From JACJWR01 sp044326505 (GTDB lineage Bacteria > Actinomycetota > Actinomycetes > S36-B12 > UBA10799), in NCBI GenBank assembly GCA_044326505.1, contig JBIRBF010000162.1, positions 1-6,369 of the forward strand: a DNA stretch of 6,369 nt, written 5' to 3'. Positions 1 through 4,930 of this stretch are shown here, in pieces. Each line of letters opens with the position of its first letter. Positions within the stretch are counted from its first letter, which is position 1. The notes beneath the pieces were generated by a model. That model was given only the letters and a program-made list of their open reading frames with translations, was not told the origin of the DNA and did no database searches. Made by a program: the position numbers and the translations under genes.

Positions 1-114
1 CGAGGCCGCGGCGCTGGAGCTCTCCGCGGTGCCGCCGGACGTTCCGCACGCGGTCATCACCAGCGCGCCGCCAAGCAGCAGCACGGCTACCCGAGCAGTG
101 GCAGAAGTGAGCAT
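1..114 (-). CDS. Lipoprotein, N-terminal part only (gene cut by left window edge)
   Basis: The minus strand reads an open frame of 38 codons from an ATG at 114 to the window edge. It begins MLTSATARVAVLLLGGALVM and continues TACGTSGG, followed by a Ser/Ala-rich stretch. This is a lipoprotein signal peptide: a short N-region with one Arg, a hydrophobic core at about residues 8-20, a lipobox M-T-A-C with Cys23 as the lipidation site, then the flexible tether usual in actinobacterial lipoproteins. The mature domain lies outside the window, so the function is unknown. The lipobox and tether resemble those of the cyclophilin lipoprotein at 1441, but this is a general design and does not show common function. 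The gene diverges from the lipoprotein gene at 205. No Shine-Dalgarno sequence is visible, and a -10-like box sits 7 bases before the ATG, so the mRNA may be leaderless. Confidence 0.8.
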   Translation of the reverse strand, partial: MLTSATARVAVLLLGGALVMTACGTSGGTAESSSAAAS

Positions 115-121
115 GGTTACC

Positions 122-127
122 ACCCTA
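122..127 (-). promoter_or_regulatory. Candidate -10 box TAGGGT for the left-edge lipoprotein
   Basis: On the minus strand TAGGGT fits the actinobacterial TANNNT -10 pattern and lies 7 bases before the ATG at 114, so transcription would start at or next to the A of the start codon. No convincing -35 hexamer is visible. The match is short and could be chance. Confidence 0.3.
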
Positions 128-178
128 GGCGATCGCTCGATGCCGGTGCGCAAGCGCGCCTCAGGTGAATCGTGCGCC

Positions 179-184
179 TATCGT
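179..184 (+). promoter_or_regulatory. Candidate -10 box TATCGT for the 171-aa lipoprotein
   Basis: TATCGT fits TANNNT and would place the transcription start near 191-192, just before the AGGAGG ribosome binding site at 196-201 and the ATG at 205. If this promoter is right, the alternative GTG at 172 would lie upstream of the transcript. No clear -35 element is seen. Confidence 0.3.
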
Positions 185-204
185 GTGCCCGGGTGAGGAG
201 GGAT

Positions 205-720
205 ATGGACGAGCGATCCGTCGTGGGTTCCGGACCCGCCGGGCGTCGCCTACGCTCGGCTGCCGCCGTCCCGGTGGTTGCCGCAGGGGCGCTGCTCGCC
301 GGTTGCAGCCTGCTGCGCGCGGCTCCTGCCGAACCTAGTCAGAGTCCTTCGTCCGCGACCAGCGGGGTCGCTGCCAGCGCCCCGCAGACGGTAGCCGCGT
401 CGCCGACTGTTCCGCCTCGCCCCGATGAGTCCGGCTGCGTGACAGCGACCGAGCAGCTCGACAACGACGATCTCGGGCTGGTCGCGGTGGGCGAGTTCGT
501 CTTCCGTTCGCTGGACTGCGGCGCGGGGACTGGGCTCGGGGATCAGCTCGCCGGTCGGGCCGTTGATCCGCAAGTGCTGCAGACGGCCTCGAAGTCGGGC
601 GTGTCGTTCGATCTGCACGACACGGCCGGTGGAACGTCGCTGAGCATGTACGCCGACGACGGCACTTGCGTGATCACCATCAGTGAGCGTCCACGCACCA
701 AAACCCTCACCTGCGGCTAG
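205..720 (+). CDS. Small secreted lipoprotein of unknown function, four Cys in mature part
   Basis: The 171-residue product starts with a long N-region holding a paired Arg (R14, R15), a hydrophobic core at about residues 19-33, and a lipobox L-A-G-C with Cys34 as the lipidation site. It is therefore expected to be anchored on the outer face of the membrane. Residues 35-73 are a Ser/Ala/Pro/Thr-rich tether; residues 77-171 look like one small globular domain. The domain has Cys at 78, 105, 155 and 170, enough for two disulfides, with Cys170 the second-last residue. I recognise no family. I chose ATG 205 because AGGAGG (196-201) precedes it by 3 bases, which is tight; an upstream GTG at 172 would add 11 residues without a good ribosome binding site. 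The gene converges on the DUF4126 gene with only 12 bases between the stops. Confidence 0.8.
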   Translation: MDERSVVGSGPAGRRLRSAAAVPVVAAGALLAGCSLLRAAPAEPSQSPSSATSGVAASAPQTVAASPTVPPRPDESGCVTATEQLDNDDLGLVAVGEFVFRSLDCGAGTGLGDQLAGRAVDPQVLQTASKSGVSFDLHDTAGGTSLSMYADDGTCVITISERPRTKTLTCG

Positions 721-732
721 CGCTGCGCGACT

Positions 733-1335
733 CTAGAGCTCGGCCTCGGTGATTTCGGAGGGCGCCGCCGTACCGGTGGCCAGCCGCCGGCGCCGCCAGC
801 GCTGGCGCAGGCGCCAGCCGAACCAGATCAGCAGCGCCAGTAGGACCAGCACGAGGACGGGGACGAATATCGCCGCGAGCGTCAGCGCAACTGAGGCGAT
901 GTCCTCGATTGTGCTGACAACGGGGGCGCCCACGCCGCCGGTGCTCACGTTGACCACCGGCCGTGCCGCAGCCTCGGCTGTGTGCACGGTGCCCGCCGTC
1001 ACCATGCCCGCGATCAGCGCCGCAGCCTGGGTCCAGGTGCTGTCCGCGCCGAAGGCCGCGGCGAACAGCACCGCGCCTGACGCGGGACGCATGAGGGTCT
1101 GCACCACGTCGTTGACGGAGTCGACCGCAGGGATCTTGTCGGCGAGGAGCTCGATCGCAAGCAGGATGGCCAGGATCACCAGCGCCGGGGTCGTGGCGAG
1201 CAGGTCGTATGGCTCGGAAAGGGTGAAGACGTCGAAGTGGGCCAGCAGTCCGGCGATCAAGAGCGGGATATACGCGTTGAGGCCGGCCGCGGACGCGAGT
1301 CCGATTCCCGTGAGCAGCAGGGCTGAGGCGTCCAC
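733..1335 (-). CDS. DUF4126 family integral membrane protein
   Basis: The 200-residue product matches my memory of DUF4126 proteins: an N-terminal hydrophobic segment with the hallmark L-N-A-Y-I-P-L-L at about residues 19-26, a central D-K-I-P-x-V-D motif at 66-72 followed by R-P-A-S-G-A, and a later S-T-I-E-D at 141-145. Likely membrane segments are about 5-31, 47-64, 86-118 (perhaps two short ones) and 146-174. After the last helix comes a strongly basic cluster (175-185, many Arg), which by the positive-inside rule should be cytoplasmic, and a short polar tail. The biochemical role of the family is unknown to me. Start is GTG at 1335: an in-frame TGA lies two codons upstream, so no longer form exists, and no Shine-Dalgarno sequence precedes it. 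It is transcribed divergently from the cyclophilin gene across 105 bases. Confidence 0.85.
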   Translation of the reverse strand: MDASALLLTGIGLASAAGLNAYIPLLIAGLLAHFDVFTLSEPYDLLATTPALVILAILLAIELLADKIPAVDSVNDVVQTLMRPASGAVLFAAAFGADSTWTQAAALIAGMVTAGTVHTAEAAARPVVNVSTGGVGAPVVSTIEDIASVALTLAAIFVPVLVLVLLALLIWFGWRLRQRWRRRRLATGTAAPSEITEAEL

Positions 1336-1341
1336 CGCTCA

Positions 1342-1347
1342 AGGATA
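1342..1347 (-). promoter_or_regulatory. Candidate -10 box TATCCT for the DUF4126 gene (leaderless start)
   Basis: TATCCT on the minus strand fits TANNNT and ends 6 bases before the GTG start at 1335. Transcription would begin at or beside the start codon, which agrees with the absence of any Shine-Dalgarno sequence and with the in-frame stop just upstream. No -35 hexamer is convincing. Confidence 0.35.
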
Positions 1348-1398
1348 AGGCGACTACGGACCTCGGCGGGTCGCTCGGGCACCGGTTGGGCGGACAGG

Positions 1399-1404
1399 TA
1401 GCGT
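1399..1404 (+). promoter_or_regulatory. Candidate -10 box TAGCGT for the cyclophilin gene
   Basis: TAGCGT fits TANNNT and predicts a transcription start near 1411-1413, inside the left arm of the inverted repeat at 1407-1432. No well-spaced -35 is seen, so this is tentative. Confidence 0.25.
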
Positions 1405-1406
1405 CA

Positions 1407-1432
1407 TCCATTCGAGCACCACATCGAATGGA
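1407..1432. promoter_or_regulatory. Perfect 9-base inverted repeat, candidate operator or RBS hairpin
   Basis: TCCATTCGA (1407-1415) and TCGAATGGA (1424-1432) are exact reverse complements separated by 8 bases. The right arm overlaps the GGAG ribosome binding site (1430-1433) of the cyclophilin gene that starts at 1441. The site also lies in the 105-base divergent region shared with the DUF4126 gene. Its size and position suit a dimeric repressor operator; as RNA it could fold and hide the ribosome binding site. Which applies depends on where transcription starts. Confidence 0.55.
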
Positions 1433-1440
1433 GTTGGCAG

Positions 1441-2106
1441 ATGCGATCACGCCCTCGACACCAGCTGGGCACTGCAGTCGTCGCGGCGGCCGCCGGGCTG
1501 GCATTGACCGCGTGCGGTTCCGCAACCACCTCCACGTCGAGCAGCCCGAGTTCGACGACCTCCGCGCCGGCCAGAGAGGCCAGTGCCAGCGTGTCCGCGC
1601 CCGCACGGCCGTCGTTCCCGGCGGTTCCGGACGGTGCGTCGATGAAGCTCACGACTAACCAGGGCGACATCACCATCGCCCTGGATCCCCAGGCGCCGAT
1701 CACGGACGCCTCGATGGCCTACCTCGCCGGCAAGGGCTACTTCAACGGCACTAACTGCCACCGGCTCACCACACAGGGGCTCTTCGTGCTGCAGTGCGGC
1801 GACCCGAAGGGCACCGGCAAGGGGGGACCGGGCTACCAGATCCCCGACGAGAACCTGCCAGCCGGCGCCGTGAATAACTACCCGGCGGGCACGGTTGCCA
1901 TGGCCAACTCCGGTCCCAACACCAACGGTTCGCAGTTCTTCATCGTCTACAAAGACACCACGCTCCCGCCCGACTACACGGTGTGGGGCAAGGTGACCTC
2001 GGGGATGGACGTGGTGGAAAAAGTCGCCGCGGCTGGAGTGCAGGGGGGCGCGATGGACGGACCGCCGGCGCTGCCCATCAGCATCGAGACCGCGACCGTC
2101 AGCTGA
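1441..2106 (+). CDS. Secreted cyclophilin-type peptidyl-prolyl cis-trans isomerase lipoprotein
   Basis: The 221-residue product has a lipoprotein signal (Arg-rich N-region, hydrophobic core about 11-24, lipobox L-T-A-C with Cys25), a Ser/Thr/Ala tether (26-60) and a cyclophilin domain (about 66-219). Active-site residues are recognisable: C-H-R at 106-108, giving the catalytic Arg108 (Arg55 of human CypA), F115 and Q118 in the F-V-L-Q-C-G-D-P motif, and M-A-N-S-G-P-N-T-N-G-S-Q-F-F at 154-167 holding the Ala/Asn, Gln and Phe positions of the binding pocket. The CypA Trp121 position is not Trp here, as in many bacterial members. It should catalyse proline isomerisation in secreted proteins outside the membrane. 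Cys106 and Cys119 flank the active site and may form a disulfide. ATG 1441 has GGAG (1430-1433) 7 bases upstream. The relation to mycobacterial PpiB is by similarity only, so I give no symbol. Confidence 0.93.
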   Translation: MRSRPRHQLGTAVVAAAAGLALTACGSATTSTSSSPSSTTSAPAREASASVSAPARPSFPAVPDGASMKLTTNQGDITIALDPQAPITDASMAYLAGKGYFNGTNCHRLTTQGLFVLQCGDPKGTGKGGPGYQIPDENLPAGAVNNYPAGTVAMANSGPNTNGSQFFIVYKDTTLPPDYTVWGKVTSGMDVVEKVAAAGVQGGAMDGPPALPISIETATVS

Positions 2107-2108
2107 CG
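2097..2108. other. 12-base palindrome spanning two overlapping convergent stop codons
   Basis: CGTCAGCTGACG is a perfect palindrome. The cyclophilin gene ends at 2106 on the plus strand and the hydrolase gene ends at 2099 on the minus strand, so the last 8 bases of the two genes coincide. Because of the symmetry each strand reads GTC AGC TGA, and both proteins end Val-Ser. No separate transcription terminator fits between the genes, and there is no U-tract. Confidence 0.7.
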
Positions 2109-3013
2109 TCGCTGAGCACTTCGGCGACCCAGCCGGCCGCCAGTTCGAACCATGAGGCGGCCCGTGGCTCAATTTGATCGCTGCGTCCGGCCGTGACCTC
2201 GTCGGCCAGCGCTAGCCCGTGTGGTCCGTCGGAGAACACGTGGAGCTCCTGGTGGACGCCGGCCCTAGCCAGCGCAGCCGACAGCAGCAGCGACTGGGAC
2301 ACCGGCACCAGCGCATCGGCGGCGGTGTGCCACACGAACGTCGGCGGCATCGCCGACGTCACCCTGCGTGCCGGGCTGAGCCGCACGAGAGCCGCATCGT
2401 CGGGATCGTCGACTGCGAAGAGCGCCCGGTTGGCCTCGTACCAGTGCTGTCGGCGGGTGCTGACTCCGGCGGCTAGCATCGCGGCCTTGCCGTCGGGGTA
2501 GTCCGTGACGGGGTAGCCAAGGACGAGCGCGGCCACGCGCAGGTCTTCGGCCGGCACCCCAGTGATCTTCGCCGTCTCTGCGTCGTGCCAGGTGGCCCCG
2601 AGCATCGCCGCCAGGTGGCCCCCGGCCGAGAAGCCGCACAGGACGATGCGCGCGGGATCGACGAGCCATTCCTCGGCATGGGTTCGGACTGCGGCCAGGG
2701 CGGCGGCCAGATCCTGGAGCGGCCCGGGGAAGGCCGAGCCGTGGTTGACCGGCCCGGTGGGCGGGCCGTCGCCCAGGGGGCCGGGGTGGCGGACCGAGTA
2801 CCGAAGCACGAAGCTGTGGTAGCCGTGGGCAGCCCACCGCAGGGCGACCGCCTCAGCCTCGCGGTCCGAGGTACCTAGGTAGCCGCCGCCAGGCAGCACC
2901 ATCACGGCAGGGCGAAGCCGTCCGGTCTGGAACTCGGGGGAGTCGTCGAGCAGGTAGCAGGTCAGGGTGACGCCGAGCGCGCCCGGACGCGGCTCGATCT
3001 CGAAGCAGCGCAT
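2099..3013 (-). CDS. Alpha/beta hydrolase, BD-FAE/acetyl-esterase-like
   Basis: The 304-residue product has the complete catalytic machinery of an alpha/beta hydrolase. An oxyanion-hole segment V-L-P-G-G-G-Y lies at 39-45, the nucleophile elbow G-F-S-A-G-G at 127-132 gives Ser129, Asp233 lies in the A-D-A-L-V-P segment, and His265 in D-G-P-H-G. P-G-G-G in place of the H-G-G-G of hormone-sensitive-lipase types, and the following E-A-E and V-L-R-Y motifs, resemble the BD-FAE (feruloyl/acetyl xylan esterase-like) group. No signal peptide is seen, so it should be cytoplasmic and act on a small ester or amide; the substrate is unknown. ATG 3013 was chosen because G-A-G-G-A (3022-3018), overlapping the stop codon of the upstream gene, sits 4 bases before it. 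A longer reading frame exists upstream but overlaps that gene. The two genes lie 7 bases apart and are very likely cotranscribed. Confidence 0.9.
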   Translation of the reverse strand: MRCFEIEPRPGALGVTLTCYLLDDSPEFQTGRLRPAVMVLPGGGYLGTSDREAEAVALRWAAHGYHSFVLRYSVRHPGPLGDGPPTGPVNHGSAFPGPLQDLAAALAAVRTHAEEWLVDPARIVLCGFSAGGHLAAMLGATWHDAETAKITGVPAEDLRVAALVLGYPVTDYPDGKAAMLAAGVSTRRQHWYEANRALFAVDDPDDAALVRLSPARRVTSAMPPTFVWHTAADALVPVSQSLLLSAALARAGVHQELHVFSDGPHGLALADEVTAGRSDQIEPRAASWFELAAGWVAEVLSDVS

Positions 3014-3020
3014 CCCGTCC

Positions 3021-3659
3021 TCAGTGCTCGATCGGAAGGATCCGGGCGGCGAACTCCTCGAAGCCCTCGCCGGACAAGTCCGAGAGTGCGGCCGGTCGAC
3101 CGGCGATCGCCAGGAGCAGCGCTTCGCCGGTGCCTGTGACTGCCGGGCCCTCGCCCGCTGCCCAGTCGAGGTCGTCCGCGGCGAAGCTGAGGTCCGCCAG
3201 CCGGTCGGCGGGAACGACACCGCGCGCCTTGCCCGAGGTGAGGTAGTCCAGCGCCACCCGCAGGCGCGGCGGGGGGATCTCGCGGGTGATCCCGAGTGGT
3301 CGGCGCATGTCCTGGCCGTGGATGAGGAGGTCCGTCAGGGGTGCCTCGGGGCCGGCTCCCGGCGGGGTGAATCGTCCGTCCGCGTGTTTGCGCAGACCGG
3401 TGGCGATGTCGGCGGTGCTCAGCGCGGCCACGCCCTTGGTCAGCGACTTGTTGGCACCATCCCAGTTGAAGCCGTGGCCGACCATGGCGAGGATGACCTT
3501 GGGCGTCGGGGTGATGAGCGGCATCAGCAGGTGCGCGCCGACATCGTGCACTGTCCAGCCCTGGCAGAGGCTCTCGGTCGCCGTCTGCTCGGCATCGAGC
3601 GTTGCCAGGAAGTCGGCGGTCAGGAGCCGCTCGGCGGCGATTTCGTCGAATATCTCCAT
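3021..3659 (-). CDS. Maleylpyruvate isomerase family mycothiol-dependent enzyme (DinB-like fold)
   Basis: The 212-residue product resembles actinobacterial proteins annotated as maleylpyruvate isomerase family mycothiol-dependent enzymes (MDMPI N-terminal/DinB_2 domain). It starts with the helix and leucine-rich pattern of the four-helix bundle. W-T-V-H-D-V-G-A-H-L-L at 35-45 supplies His43, and D-L-L-I-H-G-Q-D at 110-117 supplies Asp110 and His114. His43, Asp110 and His114 match the spacing of the metal-binding His, Glu and His of the Corynebacterium glutamicum enzyme, with Asp in place of Glu. The C-terminal part (about 169-200) shows the usual G-R-P-A-A-L-x-x-L-S-G-E-G motif. Most paralogues have no proven substrate, so true maleylpyruvate isomerisation is not claimed; no gentisate-pathway genes lie nearby. 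ATG 3659 follows AGGGG (3667-3663) by 3 bases. It is the first gene of the operon with the esterase-like hydrolase and diverges from the DUF2510 gene. Confidence 0.88.
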   Translation of the reverse strand: MEIFDEIAAERLLTADFLATLDAEQTATESLCQGWTVHDVGAHLLMPLITPTPKVILAMVGHGFNWDGANKSLTKGVAALSTADIATGLRKHADGRFTPPGAGPEAPLTDLLIHGQDMRRPLGITREIPPPRLRVALDYLTSGKARGVVPADRLADLSFAADDLDWAAGEGPAVTGTGEALLLAIAGRPAALSDLSGEGFEEFAARILPIEH

Positions 3660-3668
3660 AGTCCCCTC

Positions 3669-3678
3669 AGGCTATGCT
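3669..3678. promoter_or_regulatory. Overlapping candidate -10 boxes for the divergent pair
   Basis: On the plus strand TATGCT (3673-3678) fits TANNNT and would start a transcript near 3685 with a leader of about 45 bases before the DUF2510 gene. On the minus strand TAGCCT (3674-3669) also fits, but it would start transcription only about 3 bases before the ATG at 3659 and would leave out the AGGGG site. If both are real the two promoters share bases and cannot be occupied together. No good -35 is seen on either strand. Confidence 0.25.
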
Positions 3679-3729
3679 CACTGCGACATCGGGCGTCGGT
3701 CAGGCGGCGCGGTCTGGCGGGAGGATCGG

Positions 3730-4494
3730 GTGGGTCAGGCGATGGCACCGGCGGCCGAGCCGACGACGGTGCGCTCCAGCTCCGGGCGAGGCCTGCTCAT
3801 CGGCGGCATCGCGACGCTGGTCGCGGGCCTCGTGCTGGTCCTACTGGCCGCCGTCGGTGGTGTGCGCGCAGGCCTTGCGATCGTGGACCTGCTCGGCACC
3901 GAGGCGATATCGGCGCCTACCGAGGTCGTGACTGACTTCGAGGCTGGCTCCTACTCGGTCTATCAGAAGGCCGACGGCACTGCCGTGGCCCTGTCGCCCC
4001 AGACCGTCTCGGTCACCGGGGCCCAGGGTCCGGTGATGGTGCGGGACGCGGGCACGACGGAGACGCTCACCCGCGGCCAGGTGGTGTACGAGGCAGTCGC
4101 CCGCTTCACGATCGCAGAGCCGGGGCGGTACACGGTCAGCCTGCGATCAACCGACCCGACGGAAGTCGTGATCGGGCCGAGCCTGGCCGTCGTCCTGTCT
4201 GGCGCGCTGCCATGGGTGATGGTCCTCGGGCTGGGGATCCTGGTGTCGCTGGTGGGTGCGGCCCTGCTGATCGCCACGATCGTCCGGCGCCGCCGAACCC
4301 CGCCGTCCCCGGGCACCCCGATGGCCCCGGGCACCCCGCCTGCCCCGGAGGTCGGCACCGCCCAGCAGACCCCGCCTGCCTCAGCGCTGGCGCCGGTGCA
4401 GCAACTGCCGCCTGCAGGCTGGTATCCGGACCCGGCGGCGACCGGCGGCCAGCGCTACTGGGACGGGCGGAACTGGACCGAGCACACCGCATAG
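3730..4494 (+). CDS. Two-helix membrane protein with C-terminal DUF2510 domain
   Basis: The 254-residue product has a short N-terminal tail, a membrane segment at about 21-51, a region of about 100 residues rich in beta-type sequence (about 55-148), a second membrane segment at about 151-185 ending in R-R-R-R, a Pro/Thr/Ala/Gln-rich linker (190-227) and a DUF2510 domain (228-253) with the hallmark P-A-G-W-Y-P-D-P and R-Y-W-D-G-x-x-W-T-E. The Arg cluster after helix two places linker and DUF2510 in the cytoplasm, so the middle region should lie outside. DUF2510 is a short Trp-rich domain of unknown role, usually at an end of actinobacterial membrane proteins. I chose GTG 3730 because GGGAGG (3719-3724) precedes it by 5 bases; ATG 3742 is possible but 17 bases from that site. 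The reading frame stays open further upstream only as antisense of the neighbouring gene. Confidence 0.85.
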   Translation: MGQAMAPAAEPTTVRSSSGRGLLIGGIATLVAGLVLVLLAAVGGVRAGLAIVDLLGTEAISAPTEVVTDFEAGSYSVYQKADGTAVALSPQTVSVTGAQGPVMVRDAGTTETLTRGQVVYEAVARFTIAEPGRYTVSLRSTDPTEVVIGPSLAVVLSGALPWVMVLGLGILVSLVGAALLIATIVRRRRTPPSPGTPMAPGTPPAPEVGTAQQTPPASALAPVQQLPPAGWYPDPAATGGQRYWDGRNWTEHTA

Positions 4495-4576
4495 ACGCCC
4501 CTTTGCGGCAACTGGCAGCAACGGCCAGCCCGGCTATGCCAAGGTGTGCCGCAGTTGACCAACTTTGGAGGTAGCT
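4495..4576 (+). promoter_or_regulatory. Leader region of the GlsB-family gene with several short inverted repeats
   Basis: This 82-base gap holds TGCGGCA (4504-4510) with its complement TGCCGCA (4547-4553), CAACTG (4509-4514) with CAGTTG (4552-4557), CTGGC (4512-4516) with GCCAG (4524-4528), and AGTTG/CAACT (4553-4557/4560-4564) with a 2-base spacer. Some are mutually exclusive. The ribosome binding site GGAGG (4567-4571) lies 5 bases before the ATG at 4577. I find no convincing -10 or terminator. Confidence 0.3.
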
Positions 4577-4852
4577 ATGCAGTGGGTGTGGACGATCATC
4601 GGGGCTTTGATCGCGGGGTGCATCATCGGACCGCTGGCCCGATTGGTGATGCCCGGCAAGCAGAACGTCAGCGTCTTCATGACCATCGTCATCGGTGCGG
4701 TCGGCGCATTGGTCGGCGGCGTGATCGCGACGTGGCTGGGCGTGGGCGACACGAGCGGCATCGACTGGATCAAGCTCGCCATCGAGGTCATCGTGGCCGT
4801 CATCGTGGTGATGATCTACCTGAGCCTGACCGGAAAGAAGAGTTCGACCTAG
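4577..4852 (+). CDS. GlsB/YeaQ/YmgE family membrane protein (transglycosylase-associated protein family)
   Basis: The 91-residue product has the usual length and layout of this family: helix one at about 3-24 with the small-residue pattern G-A-L-I-A-G-C-I-I-G-P-L-A-R, a loop containing M-P-G-K-Q (25-29), helix two at about 35-56 with a G-A-V-G-A-L-V-G-G pattern, a polar loop (57-64), helix three at about 66-84, and a short Lys/Ser tail. Many members are tied by annotation or expression to general stress responses, but the molecular role is not settled; the name transglycosylase-associated is historical. Here no promoter that would show stress control can be identified. ATG 4577 is preceded by a strong GGAGG (4567-4571) at 5 bases; an in-frame TTG at 4565 overlaps that site and is rejected. 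It stands 82 bases after the DUF2510 gene, so cotranscription is possible but unproven. Confidence 0.9.
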   Translation: MQWVWTIIGALIAGCIIGPLARLVMPGKQNVSVFMTIVIGAVGALVGGVIATWLGVGDTSGIDWIKLAIEVIVAVIVVMIYLSLTGKKSST

Positions 4853-4930
4853 CCTCGGCTTGGCTAATCCGCGCGCCCAGTAGGTGCAATGGGGTCGCGC
4901 GGCTGGGCCCGGACGCGCAACCATGAGGAC
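4853..4930 (+). other. Short gap before the methyltransferase with a weak long-loop inverted repeat
   Basis: The gap contains GCCCAG (4875-4880) and its complement CTGGGC (4903-4908), separated by 22 bases, within very GC-rich DNA. There is no following U-tract, so it does not look like an intrinsic terminator. TAATCC (4865-4870) is a poor -10 match. A GAGGA at 4925-4929 is the only ribosome-binding-like sequence. Confidence 0.25.

Noticed and set aside
129..136. GCGATCGC palindrome between the two left lipoprotein genes
   Set aside because: An 8-base GC-rich palindrome is expected by chance at this composition, and it does not extend or repeat nearby.
172..204. GTG 172 as start of the 171-aa lipoprotein
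   Set aside because: There is no good ribosome binding site for it, it lengthens the signal N-region unnaturally, and ATG 205 directly follows AGGAGG.
1..2106. Three lipoproteins in 2.1 kb as one functional cluster
   Set aside because: The genes are on different strands, share no sequence beyond generic lipobox and tether features, and one is cut by the window edge.
3014..3220. Upstream extension of the hydrolase frame by 69 residues
   Set aside because: It overlaps the end of the MDMPI-type gene, has no hydrolase-like sequence, and ATG 3013 has a well-placed ribosome binding site.
2967..3935. Plus-strand open frame antisense to the MDMPI-type gene
   Set aside because: The product has no family features, while the opposite strand carries a clear conserved protein; it is a shadow of high GC.
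3671..4540. Shared GGCTATGC in the leaders of the DUF2510 and GlsB-family genes (3671-3678, 4533-4540)
   Set aside because: Eight bases with unlike flanks and different distance to the start codons; chance is the simplest explanation.
4871..4910. Intrinsic terminator after the GlsB-family gene
   Set aside because: The only pairing is a 6-base stem with a 22-base loop and no U-tract.
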